Both the position numbers and the translations under genes were made by a program. A stretch of DNA of 64,000 nucleotides from assembly GCA_033816765.1 (NCBI GenBank), contig CM066293.1:2852001-2916000 (forward strand), in the 5' to 3' direction. Source of the DNA: Nothopassalora personata (Eukaryota; Ascomycota; Dothideomycetes; Mycosphaerellales; Mycosphaerellaceae). The notes beneath the pieces were generated by a model, which did no database searches, had not been told where the DNA came from, and saw nothing but the letters and a program-made list of their open reading frames with translations. Shown in pieces: positions 10,954-21,447 of this stretch (the stretch's first letter is position 1; each line of letters starts with the position of its first letter).

Positions 10954-13930
10954 ACTAGGATAGACACTAGCGTAGGGCCGCCGGGTTACGAAGTTACTAG
11001 TAGTAATAGAAGTAACGTACTATCGAAGGATACTAACATCTTAGAGTTAAGTATTCCTAAAGAGTATCGTAAGTAGTCGCGACTCTTTAAAGAGGAAAGA
11101 GGCAAGGATGCCTTACCTAAGCACTAACTATAGGATTATAAGATAAACATTTAGCTAGGGAAAGAGCCTCTATAGGGACCCCTATATTAAATGTCTAAGA
11201 AAGAGCTATAGACCCTACGAGAATAGCTAAAGGAGAAGCTAGCTAAAGGATAGATAAGAAGATCCACCTTAAGTATAGGAACTCTATACATGTTCGTTCT
11301 AAAAGCAAACGGGAAGTTACGACTCGTATAAGACTATAGGAAGTTAAACGAGATTACGATTAAGAACCGATACCCGCTACCTAACATCGAAGAAGCATAA
11401 GATAGATTAACCGGATTAGACTAGTATACGAAGATTAACCTACGAGATGCCTTCTACGCTATACGGATAGTAGAAGGAGAAGAATAGAAAACCGCTTTTA
11501 GAATAAGATACGGACTTTACGAATTCTTAGTTATGCTAATAGGATTAACTAACGTACCCGCATCCTGTTAGGACCTTATTAACGAAACACTTAGAGACCT
11601 ACTCGACGTCTACGTTATCGCCTATATAGACGACATATTAGTCTACACGAAAGGATCCCTTTAGAATTACATAAAGCAAGTCTAGGACGTATTTGAACGA
11701 CTTACGCGTTTAGGATTTAAGACAGCACCCGAGAAATGCGAATTCTATAAGAAAGAAGTTAAATTCTTAGGCTTTATTATTAGTACTATAGGGATAATGA
11801 TCGACCCTACGAAGACATAGTCAATTAGAGAATAGCTAGAACCGAAAACAGTTAAGGACGTACAATTATTCCTCGGACTAGCGAACTACAACCGGAAATT
11901 CATTAAGGACTACGTAAAGACAACAGCACTAATAACGATACTTATAAGGAAAGACGTTACCTAGAAATAGGGAAAGGAATAGATTGAAGCGTTTAAGAAA
12001 CTTAAGGAATAATACGCTTTAGCCCCTCCGCTTCGACTATTCGATAATAGTAAGGAAGTCTACATCGAGACCGATGCGTCTAATATAGCAATAGGCGCGT
12101 GTCTAACATAGACACACGATAGGTAGAGACACCTAGTAGCCTATTACTCCCGGAAAATGACTACAGCGGAATAGAACTACGACATCTATAATAAAGAGCT
12201 TCTAGCTATCGTTACTGCTATATAACATTAGAGAGTATATGTCGAGGGCCTACCGAAGTTAACGATTCTTTCTAACTATAAGAATCTTACGTACTTCACG
12301 ACGACGAAAGAACTTACCCGAAGGCAGGCCCGCTAGTCGGAGCTGCTAGGACAGTATAAGTTCGAAATTAAATATACTCTAGGAAGAGAGAACGGCCGCG
12401 CCGACGCGCTAAGTCGAAGAAGCAACTACATAGAAGGAAAAGAACTAGTGTAACATAAAGTACTAAAGACGAACCCCGACGGAAGTCTTAGCGCTAACAT
12501 AAGAGAATTTAATAACATCGTACGGATATTAGGCGATAGGGACGAACAATTCCCTATATCGTAAGGAAAATACTAGGTACTAAAGGATCGAGAAGAAGAA
12601 TATATACGATAATATTACGACGGACCAACTTATAGACACCCTAGAACTTTAAAGACAATAGACCTAATATAACGCAGTTTCTCATTCCTATAGATAAGAC
12701 TTAAGGTGTTACGCTACATTAAACAATACGTACACTACTAACGAAATAAGGCTACGAGACATGTAAAATACGGTTACCTATAGTTTAGGACACTACCGAC
12801 GAAACCATAGGACGAAGTTATAATAGACTTTATTACGAAACTCCTACCGTTAAGAGACTAAGTTACGAAACAACTATACGACATAATACTAGTTATAGTT
12901 AATAGATTTACGAAATACGCACACTTCATTCCTATATTAGAGACATATAATGTAGAGCAGCTCGGATACCTCGTACTAGATAGACTTATCCGATACTACG
13001 GATTCCCTTAAACGTTTATAATGGATAGAGATAAGCTATTCACATCGAACTACTAGAAAACGCTTATAGGAACGATTAGAATAAGACATAAGCTATTAAT
13101 AGTATATTATCTAGAAATAGACGGACAAACGGAGAGGATAAATTAAATACTCGAACAATACCTACGACACTACATTAACTACGCATAAGACAACTAGGTT
13201 TCATTACTGCTAATAGCGCAGATTACACTAAATAACTACAAATTGGAGATAACTTTAACGACACTATTCTATACGAACTTTAGTAAAGATCCTAACCTAT
13301 TTAGAACACCTAGATCTTACCTATAAGCCAAAAGAGCAATCGTAACGACGGATACTCTTAAGGAAGTGCACGAAGAAACACGTAAGGCGATCGAAGATAT
13401 ATAATAAAAACTGTCTTAATAACGGTAGGACATAAGAAAAATAGTACCTCTACTAAAAAAGGGGGATAAGGTCTATCTCCTTATAAAAAACTTCAGAACA
13501 AGAAGATAGACTAAGAAACTAGATTATGTTAAGGTCGGACCATTTTTTATCGATAAAGTTATAGGACTAGTTAACTACCGTCTACGGCTACTACCTAACG
13601 CAAAAATCTACCTAGTCTTCTACATCTCTAAGTTAGAACCCGTAGACGCCGAAACACCCTACTAGGAAAGCTTCTATTTCGAGCTAGAAGCAGAAAACGA
13701 ATTCGAAGTCGAAAAAATCCTAGATAAGAAAGGTTAGCGATACCTTGTTAAATAGAAAGGATACGACGAATTAGAAAATACCTAGGAACTAGAAGGAAAC
13801 CTTAAGAACTACTAGCTACTTCTAATAGAGTATTTCTAGTACCGGAAGAACCTCGAAGAGAAGAAGGGCTATATAACTAGAAATCGGAGGAGACATTATA
13901 ACCTTAGTCGACTAAAAGATTCTAAGTGTT
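10954..13930 (+). pseudogene. pol of chromovirus A: RT, RNase H, integrase, chromodomain (RIP-degraded)
   Basis: Reading through TAG/TAA gives the Ty3 RT core: LRLVQDYRKLNEITIKNRYP near 11320-11375, INLRDAFYAI near 11440 and the active-site motif AYIDDILVYT near 11620-11650. RNase H follows (about 12000-12420), with DASN and NGRADALSR-type motifs. The integrase core spans roughly 12780-13200 (VNRFTKYAHF, then DGQTERINQ). The C-terminus at about 13690-13850 reads VEKILDKKGQRYLVKQKGYD, then the ENTQE box, a classical chromodomain that targets integration to heterochromatin in this clade. In-frame stops are abundant. The pol frame ends about where the minus-strand ORF ends. Confidence 0.85.
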
Positions 13931-14362
13931 AGGAGCTAGGTAGAAGTCCGCTAACTCCTCCTGCTCTAGCTCTAATAGGTTTACCGACTCTACGGTAATA
14001 GCCTCGTTAGCTCTCTAATCTACGAGCTCTATCTACCTACGCAACCGTTCTTCCTTTATATACGTAGTATTTGGGGCCTCGCGAGCACGCTCTTAAGCCT
14101 CGCGGGCTTTCTTTATCTACCGCTGTAATTTCTTCTTTTTACTAATAAGGCGATCGAACTCGGAACGCGACACCTTTACATTATAACGGATGTTTCGACG
14201 AACACATTTATTGTACCGCCCCGATAACACGTACACCTTGCACACCCGCGAATGCGCCCGACAGTTAGAATAGGACCGTACTATTATTTCTCCGAAGTTG
14301 TCGATAGTTTCCGCTAACTTAAGACGACGAGAGGTACTCGAGGAAGAAGGAGCCTTTAGCAT
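13922..14362 (-). CDS. Antisense accessory ORF of chromovirus A (about 146 codons, interrupted by RIP-type stops)
   Basis: The ORF lies on the strand opposite to gag-pol. It starts at ATG 14362, 95 bp inside the 3' LTR, and runs inward to TAG 13922-13924, at the end of pol. The first 81 codons are open; later stops are TAG/TAA where Gln fits. Residues 30-60 are Cys-containing (NCRAHSRVCK, then KCVRRNIRYNV, where Tyr could be a RIP product of Cys). A charged helix or coiled coil follows (KKKKLQRQIKKAREAQERAR), then an acidic end (LLELEQEELAD). Together this is a possible small zinc-binding head plus coiled coil. It resembles short hypothetical proteins often predicted next to fungal Ty3 elements (from memory, not searched). 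Function unknown. Confidence 0.55.
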
Positions 14363-14456
14363 GTTAAGGAAGACATAAACAAGAACACTAAACGAAGGGA
14401 CAAGGCGGCAAGACTATAACCTAAGCTCGTAGCGAGCTAAGCTAAGAGGGGGATAG

Positions 14457-14919
14457 TATTACGGGTTAGATTAAGCTAATGCTTAGCGACTAATTAGAGC
14501 CTCTACAGTTAAGTAGGCGTAACTACAGCCGGAAAGGCATAGCTACCGTAGAGTGATCTATTGCTCTATATAATCTATAAAACAGATTAATAGATTAGAA
14601 CAGAGCACGACATTAATTAATCTATTGCTCTATATAATCTATAAAGCAGATTAACCGATTAGAGCAGATTAACAAGAATTTCCTTTATATTTAGGAACGC
14701 TAAGAATCCCTTATAGCTTCGAGGCGTTTAACTCACTATTTAATATTACTATTTAGAATATACTATAACCTAACCTCTACATTACTGCTGCTTAGTCTTT
14801 ACAAGAAAAGACAGCTACTGCTTTATTACTCTCCCTCGACTTCCTATCGGCCCGAGAACAAACCCGATTAAGCTTGTCTTCTTAACTTGTAATATTATTA
14901 GGTTATACTAAACCTAACA
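14457..14919 (+). repeat. 3' LTR of chromovirus A
   Basis: It begins TATTACGGG (ancestral TGTTACGGG) and ends CCTAACA. Its inner half is heavily converted to TA, while its outer end keeps CA (AACCTAACA), the mirror image of the 5' LTR. Confidence 0.9.
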
Positions 14920-14924
14920 ACCTT

Positions 14925-15440
14925 ACTAAAGCTTCTTAAGAAGCTTTAAGAGTATATATATAGTAGTTATTAGTGTATATAAGTATATATAGTAGTATAG
15001 AAGAGGGTAAGAGAGGTATAGAGTAGTATAAAGTAGAGAGAGTTACTTAGTAAAGAACTAGCTTCTTTTATATATACCTATAAGGCCTATACAGTACTAC
15101 CTAGCTATAAGAGCCTTCTTAAACCGAGAGAACCTTCTATTTACTTCTAAAAGCGGAAAGATAAGGCTATAATATACTTAAAGTAGGTCTATAAAGATCT
15201 CTTATATAAGTAGATCTAATAAGATCCCTATCCTTAGTATATACTTACTTATAACGAGGGACCTAGTATCTAAAGCTAGTAAAGGTGTTCGAGACTAATA
15301 TAGCAATATAGGTAATATTAAGTTAATTAGACTACCTTTATAGCAGTTAGTCTAAAGGGGGAGTATTATAAATTAGGTAACTAATAGCTATATTAGTTAG
15401 GACTTAGCACATATATACCCTATATCACACTATTTCTATA
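14925..15440 (+). mobile_element. RIP-degraded LTR-element 3' fragment
   Basis: The sequence is TA-rich and CA/TG-poor. At about 15350-15365 a purine tract (CTAAAGGGGGAG) is followed by TATTATAAATTAGG, which looks like a polypurine tract joined to an LTR start (ancestral TGTTA). It is probably the remainder of the element into which chromovirus A inserted. The family is unknown. Composition returns to normal host DNA by about 15440. Confidence 0.5.
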
Positions 15441-17685
15441 GCTAGATAGTCACACACGGTATTTCATTCATAAGGGTTACTAATCCACCCTATCGTTTCA
15501 ATCTAGAAGCTTGTACTCGTCAAATACCTATTTACAACAGAGCATACTCGGGTTCACCGACACCACCATAGTTGCCTTCTTTCACGTCTGCTGTCCTCAC
15601 CTGGTTACAAGCGCTCAAAGGCCCTGGACGTGATTGCTACCAGCCGTTTCTTCTGCGCTCTGCCATCCATGCTCCCCGTCCCCCGCCTTGTCCCAGAACT
15701 GATATCTGTCTGCGCCCACCTCGCATAATTAGACATTGTCCCACCACGACCCGTAAACCCTACACGCACACTGATCTAGAAGGAATGCCATCCACCGTGC
15801 TAAATCAACAAGTGCTACGGACTCAGGATGCAACGGAGGGCATCGGATCATCCTGCCTTCGTCTAACCCCCTCGATTACCCCGTCAAGCTCTTCGCTTCA
15901 ACGTAGACACAAGGCACGATGCATGATCTGCCCCAGGCTGGAAGACAAAGAAGACCTTCGCGAAGCACTAAAGAGTAGATAGACGCCGGGTTTCAGACCC
16001 TGTATGGCGTGCAAGTGAATGGTGCGTTGGAGAGCGGGCATCCCTAGCTGCAAGACAATCGAAGAGGCACAAGCCGCACACTAGAGCAGTGGACTTCCAA
16101 ATATACTCATGTCGTGGCTTTTTTGGCAGCAGCGATGGGAGAATGCCGAGCTCTCGCATACAACGGCACATCATGCACCAGGCTCTCCCATGCGTCAAAG
16201 CTTATCGCCCTACTGTAGCTGAACGCAAGGCTGGACTGGACCTCAGAACGTCCGCAAGAGGAAGATTTCGGCCTTTCTTATATCTCCCAAGTCCTTTGAA
16301 CCACGTCACGAAGTCATGCAGTGTCACGTAGATAGATTTGATGTCGCACGTCATGAACAAACTGACCATGACCTGAAAAGTCGGGGGGACCCGCAAGAAG
16401 CAGCAGATCATCGACCACTCGCCACGTCTGGACCGAGGCAAAGGCCTTTCGACACTATCAAACGTCGACACGACGTCTTCGCGCGGAATCGAATTACGAC
16501 AATCTTGAACTTTGACCAACGGCTTCTCACAATTCATGGCTCAAAGAAAAGGACAACGATGGAGCAAGTCAAGTCTGCAGGCCATGGACCTGTCCATACG
16601 CATTGGCGGAAGCAGCAACGCCGCCGTGAAGATCGTGGGCAATGAGAACAAGACTGCGGTTCTTGGCTTCTACTATGGCTCTTATCACAGCGCTGCAACC
16701 CACGCAAAGCACGATTTTTCCAGCCTTACCACAAGGCAGAAATCAGATCCCAAGAACAGACACCTTTGACCACGGAAACAGTAACTATTGCCTAGATCTC
16801 TGCCATTTCTCAGCACTGACTAGATGTGCATACGATATTACCGAATGCCCTCCTGCGGCTGTAAGAAGTACTCCGACTTCGTACAATGCGCCTTGCTTGC
16901 CGGCTCAAACGTGCGATGCGTGGCGACCGTCGAAGTTGAAACGGTTGTAATAAAATGAGCGCGCAGCTCACGATCTCACTATGGAGACGCAAAGTTATGG
17001 AAGTGTGAGGTGCAGTCGGTATCTTAATGGGCATGCAAGCGATGAGGTATACTTCCTTATACTCCAAGGCAGTCGACATCGTCAGCTATCGGGTGCGGTA
17101 GATCTGGGGTCATAGTCTATAAGAGTCTAAATTGAGATTCTCCGGCAAACAGCGGAAGTCTTGGCACACATGTGAACGATTATATATTTCCGCAACCCGG
17201 CGATGAGTCATCAGTCAAGTGAAGTTCTATAAGCGCGCCGCGCCACAAGTCTAGGAGCTTCAGTTGGATTACAAAATATCGGTGACCGCACCAATGGCTC
17301 CACGTCTGCTCGATTGTGAGGCAGATGAGGCCACTGACAGTTACTTTCGATACTTGACGATGGCATTGTCAGACACCTTACCATCGCGCTAGGTGTTTTT
17401 GCAGCAGATGGCGTGACATTTTAGCCGTCGCTTTCGAACTACTCGCAACCTTCCCTGCTGGTGACTTGAACAGCGCGATAGTGTCCACTGGTCGAGACGG
17501 CAACCCGTGCTTCGAGCAAGCTATCAAGACCATGTTGCAAGGTGTCAAAGATCGCTGGCATAACGGGTACGTGAAGAGGGCCAAATAACGGTCTTATCAG
17601 TCGCAGTTCTCGCGGAGCAGGTGATGCTTGAAGCGCTTCATCGGGATTATCTAAATTGTTTGCTAGAAGCTTGTCCACCGGGAGG
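15441..17685. other. Host intergenic DNA with no convincing gene
   Basis: The composition is normal (CA and TG present). Several ORFs of 60-136 codons overlap on both strands, but none has recognisable motifs, an initiation context with conserved structure, or paired introns. A short Ser/Pro-rich plus ORF (start 15785) and a plus ORF near 16512-16769 cannot be excluded as exons. I see nothing further to call. Confidence 0.4.
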
Positions 17686-17689
17686 CCGG

Positions 17690-18250
17690 CTTAAGATCAT
17701 GGCTGATATCATTTTAAGTCCATTGAGTAATTCAACTTCAGTACAAATGTCATCATTCGCTCAGTCCTATACGAGGTGACCAGCTCGGATTTCAAAGGCA
17801 CAGCGATTATCAAGTACGCTCGCTTTAAGTAGGAGATCGGCTATTTCGAGAAGGAGACGGCAGCATATCAAATAATTGAAGACAAACGTCTTGCTCCACG
17901 CTTGATCCGCCGCCTCACGGAGCATGGCAGGGTGATCGGAATCGTGGTTGAAAAAGTCACGAACAGCCGGAACGCGACCATTGATGACTACGATACGCAC
18001 TCCTAGCTCGGCGAATGCACGCATGATGCGGCTAACAAGAATCATCAGATTTGTGTCACAGTACCCTGAAGCGCTTCTACGATCACGGTCTTCTACACGG
18101 TGACTTTGACCAAGCACAACTTCTTGATCGCAGATGTTAAAGCTACCATCATCGACCTCGAGACTGACGAAGTGCAACAATCCACGGCTGTTGGAGGGGG
18201 AAGTGCAGCGATTGAGAGAGGTGCTGCAGGATGAATCTGGAAAGGGCGGC
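17690..18250 (+). pseudogene. Kinase-like fold pseudogene (fungal HGD-type, possibly chimaeric with RIP-type stops)
   Basis: The plus strand reads, from about 17765, VTSSDFKGTAIIKYARFK, then stop, then EIGYFEKETAAYQII and LIRRLTEHGRVIGIVVEK, followed by LLHGDFD near 18090 and KHNFLIADVKATIIDLE near 18110-18160. This is the order seen in fungal protein-kinase-like (APH/RIO-like) proteins: glycine strand, EKETAAY helix, hinge, catalytic HGD, N, and DLE metal site. The frame is broken: TAG where Trp is expected (TGG to TAG), further stops after about 18000, and a frameshift between HGD and KHNF. The 180-codon ORF on the other strand is its shadow. It is dead; the paralogue it came from is unknown. 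Confidence 0.65.
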
Positions 18251-18417
18251 CTACGGATAATCACACATAGCGAAAGTTCATAGCGCGCATGGAGCCTTCT
18301 GATAGCCATGTCAAGGAAAATCTGGGGTGAGATGGGTCACAGCAGCATAGCTTGGATATTCCAGCTGAGAGTATTCATAGCTTGAGGCGAATCGCTCGTG
18401 TTCCCACCCACAGTGCT

Positions 18418-18969
18418 CTAGGGCACAGCAGCACTCTCAAATATGACCCTAAACTCGTCCCTCTTCTCAGCCCTCTTCTTCTTCGTCTTCCTCGCGCCTG
18501 CTTTTAGTGCATTATCGGCGGCCTCCTTATTGATCTCCTTACGAAAGTCCTCATCTTCCTGTCTCGTCATCTTCAAGCCCTGACGCGTGCGTAAGAGTGA
18601 CGTCCTCTCCTCTTCCGTCTTTTCCACCTCGTCCACCTTCGGGGTGTTCACGTTTCTTCTCACAAACTCTGCGGCATCCCACGTGCCCGCCAGTATATTC
18701 TTGTCGAGATTGGCCTTGAAGGCGGTAACGGCTTGGCTGTGAGGGAGCTCGTCGTTGGCCTTCTCCGTGTTCCAAGTCGAGACTCGAATCAGTTTCCGAC
18801 CATCGCCGGCAGTTATGAGGTGATCGCGACAGAGGTTGTTTGCTTTGTAGATTTCTGTTCTTTTGGCTTCGGCGCACGCCACATTGGAGCCGTAGTGAGT
18901 TCGGCATTGGCAGAATTCTTCGTCTTTGATGCAGCCGCAGATATATTCGCGGTAGAATTGGATACACAT
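18418..18969 (-). CDS. Small Cys- and Lys-rich hypothetical protein (183 aa)
   Basis: The chosen start (ATG 18969) gives MCIQFYREYICGCIKDEEF, followed by CQC and further Cys residues (positions about 2-55) and one LCRDHL. This N-terminal MC-x-FY-x-Y-x-CGC pattern is common in small uncharacterised proteins of filamentous fungi. The C-terminal half is charged, with a Lys/Arg run (KAGARKTKKKRAEKRDEF) that could be a nuclear localisation signal or nucleic-acid contact. The frame stays open upstream to 19137, but that part looks like leader, and a 5' intron is possible. It lies tail to head with the MFS gene, about 320 bp from that gene's stop. Function unknown. Confidence 0.55.
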   Translation of the reverse strand: MCIQFYREYICGCIKDEEFCQCRTHYGSNVACAEAKRTEIYKANNLCRDHLITAGDGRKLIRVSTWNTEKANDELPHSQAVTAFKANLDKNILAGTWDAAEFVRRNVNTPKVDEVEKTEEERTSLLRTRQGLKMTRQEDEDFRKEINKEAADNALKAGARKTKKKRAEKRDEFRVIFESAAVP

Positions 18970-19285
18970 CTTTATTGCGTAAGTGAGGACGCCGTTTGTG
19001 GTAATCATTTGAATGTACCTTGACGACACCACAAAGGTGTAAAAATGCGCTGCTAACGATGATTTGTATGCCTGTGATTGATATTCTGGAGAAGTGTAGG
19101 TTGTATGTGGAAGTGGTGGTGCGATGACATTCGGCAAGTGAGGTTTGTCGCTGCCTGCGCCACTTCAATGAGCAAGATCAACTGTCGTGGATGATAACGC
19201 GCTTGCGTCAAAACTTGCGGCTGTCCCCGCACAGAGTGAATGCGTGCGGCAAGGGACCTTTACAGGCTGCCAGCGCTTTACGAAA

Positions 19286-21013
19286 TCATACTCTTACATC
19301 GCGCTTAGCAGCGACATCCACATCCTCGATACTCTGCTCAATATCCGCCGCCGCAGCATTCACATCCTTCTTCACAACCTCAACATCATCCTCCAGCCTG
19401 CTGTGCTGGTACTTGATCTTGAAAGCCCAGATACTCTGCGCGAAGACTTCATCCATCTCCTCGAGAGTCTTTCTCTTCGACTCAGGAAAGAAGAGGAAGA
19501 CGTGGAAGAATGATGTGACGTTGAAGACTCCGAAGATGATGAAGGTCTGTAAAGTGTTCAGTCAAGGGTCGAAAGTGTGGGGACGGGGTAGCTTGCCCGC
19601 CACTGGATATTTTGGAACGCAGGAGGTGTGAAGAAGGTCAGAGCAAAGTTCCCTGCCCAATTCACGCCTACGCCGATACTGGTGGCTTTGCTGCGGATAT
19701 ACATTGGAAGAACTTCTGAAGGATATACCCAGCCGATTGGTCTGCGATAATGTCAGCGGGATAAGTTGATACTGGAGATATGGTTCATGCCCCCATGTCA
19801 GCGCATAGCTTGCTACGAACAAGTATGCGCAAGCAATGATCGCTTTTGAAGCAGCAGGATTATCCACAACCCAAGTGACGCTTGGTACACCGTTGAGCCC
19901 GCCAGGCACTGGGTGTCCATTGGAGGCCATGATACCGGCAGCAGCGAAAAGCCAAGCACACAGAAGCAAGGAGCCCGCCATAAGTGCCCAGCGTCTACGA
20001 TAGTGGTCCATGAAGGCGAAAGAGAAGACCTGCACGCCAACACTAATACAATACTGAATCGCTCCGGACACCAGCTGTCGATTGCCGTTGATCCCGGCCA
20101 TCTGAAAGATATACACAATGTAGTACATCAGCGCATTATTTCCACTGAACTGCGACCAGAGATGAGCGCGGACAGCAGCTGCAGTGCGCATGATGTTCCT
20201 GCGTCTGAGGAGCTCAACCCAGGAAGTGCTGCCATAGTCCCGTTCAAGGAGGATCTTCTCCTTTATCTGTTGCAGCTCAGCCAGTACTAGAGGATCCATG
20301 CGATCACTCTTGGCATGGAGCAGGGCCAGGACATCATGCGCCTCTTCCCAGCGATCTTTGCTTGCGAGCCAGCGAGGAGATCGTGGCATGAAAGGTATGC
20401 AGCTCAGCATTACCACAGCTGGGACAACTTGCAGGCCCCATGGGATGCGAAAAGAGGCATTGCCATCAAGAAAGGATGTCCCATACGATAGGAAGTAGAT
20501 GATAAGAGTACCCCATCCAATCATCCAGTTCTGGAAAGCGATGAGTCGACCTCGCCTGTCTGGCTTACTCATTTCTGCGATGTAGAGCGGTGCCTGACAG
20601 GAGAAGATGCCAACAGCGAAGCCGTTGATGGCTCGTGCTAGGATGAGCTGTGGTACGTTCTGGACCGAAGCCATGATTGTGCATCCGATGATCCAGACGA
20701 CACAGCCGATCGCTAGAGAGTCTCTGCGGCCGAAGCGGTCGCCCGTCAAGTTTGTCGCAGTGGCTCCAAGGAGAGAGCCTCCTGCCATACTGGCTGTGAT
20801 GCCACCTTGAAGGACGGAATTGGGCTTGTTGAAGTATATCTTATACTGTGTATATCATGAGCAGAATACCATACTCACTGGCAAGGCGGTGCCCACCTGA
20901 TTTGTGCCAATGATGGCAGACATACTCGCAACATCAAAGCCTTGCATCAGACCTCCCAGCGTCGCTAGGAAGCTGATGACATAGACATTGCTGAAGCGGA
21001 ATTGTTTCGCCAT
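19286..21013 (-). CDS. MFS sugar/hexose transporter, four exons (531 aa)
   Basis: Predicted proton-linked monosaccharide transporter of the plasma membrane. Exons on the minus strand: 21013-20879, 20845-19791, 19741-19597, 19546-19286 (1,596 nt, divisible by three). Family motifs: GGLMQGFDVASMSAI (TM1), GDRFGRRDS (residues about 80-88, loop 2-3), PRSPRWL (about 199-205, usual PESPRWL), QFSGNNALMYY (TM7), GPIGWVYPSEVLP across intron 2, and PESKRKTLEEMDE at the C-terminus. The length fits the family. Start ATG 21013 gives MAKQFRFSNVYV; 31 more open codons upstream are possible. Intron 1 is very short (33 nt, GT-AG; a 39-nt alternative also keeps frame). Introns 2 and 3 (49 and 50 nt) have GC donors. 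A donor-like GTAAGA near 19295 could add another 3' exon. Confidence 0.88.
19547..19596 (-). other. Intron 3 of the MFS gene, GC-AG type (50 nt)
   Basis: The donor is GCAAGC, close to the GCAAGT consensus for GC donors, and the acceptor is TTACAG. Splicing joins NIQWR to TFIIFGVFN, the expected TM11-12 sequence. An alternative GTCCCC donor keeps frame but is a poor site and adds four residues. Confidence 0.7.
19742..19790 (-). other. Intron 2 of the MFS gene, GC-AG type (49 nt)
   Basis: The donor is GCATGA and the acceptor is CGCAG, with a CTGAC branch site near 19754. Splicing restores the conserved TM10-proximal motif YALTWG/PIGWVYPSE. The only nearby GT would give a 31-nt intron and insert extra residues into that motif. 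Confidence 0.75.
20846..20878 (-). other. Intron 1 of the MFS gene (33 nt)
   Basis: The donor GTGAGT is perfect and the acceptor is CACAG. The joined product reads TALP then YKIYFNKP, matching the QYK-x-YF position of the family. Use of the next AG (GTATAAG) would give 39 nt, also in frame. Confidence 0.65.
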
Positions 21014-21378
21014 ACTGTCGATACCTGCGGTCAGTGCAGCGGTGTGGCTTGGCTGTAGAGGTTGCGTCCGCACGAGCGGTAGTCCCAGACAGTCAGACGG
21101 TCTCACAGAGGAAAGGACAGCTCCTGTACGGCCCCAAAGCTCCCACGTCGTATAGTTGATGAAGCAGACATGCTTCCTCAGGCGCGGCTCATGTGCAGGT
21201 GGCGTGTTGATTGATCAGCAGTCTCACTGCTGTTTACGGCCATGGCGTTCGAAGGGTGACCGGAACCACCATTGCACTACATAGATAACAAAACTGCTGG
21301 GCGATGATGATGGGGATGGGAATGAGAGGATCATACCACTGAAGTCGACCTTGATACAGATGAGGTCCAAACCAGAAA

Positions 21379-21395
21379 CCCCCCCCCCCCCCCCC
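21379..21395 (+). repeat. C17 homopolymer run
   Basis: Seventeen consecutive C about 50 bp upstream of the ORF at 21448. Confidence 0.95.
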
Positions 21396-21447
21396 AGCAC
21401 ACCAGCGGCTCTTTCCGACAGTCACGTGCCCACAATCCACCACCATA

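Larger units (their letters stand above)
5405..14919 (+). mobile_element. Complete Ty3/gypsy chromovirus A, RIP-inactivated, split by a nested element
   Basis: Two LTRs of equal length (463 bp; 5405-5867 and 14457-14919) are flanked by the 5-bp duplication ACCTT (5400-5404 and 14920-14924). A purine tract (AAGAGGGGGATAG) precedes the 3' LTR. The plus-strand order is gag, protease, reverse transcriptase, RNase H, integrase, C-terminal chromodomain, which defines a chromovirus. Removing the nested 2,548 bp (8406-10953) leaves about 7.0 kb. Dozens of TAG/TAA codons at Gln and Trp positions make it inactive. An extra ORF lies on the minus strand near the 3' LTR. Confidence 0.9.

Noticed and set aside
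17767..18309. 180-codon ORF on the minus strand
   Set aside because: The plus strand of the same interval reads as a kinase-like relic with recognisable motifs, so this ORF is its shadow.
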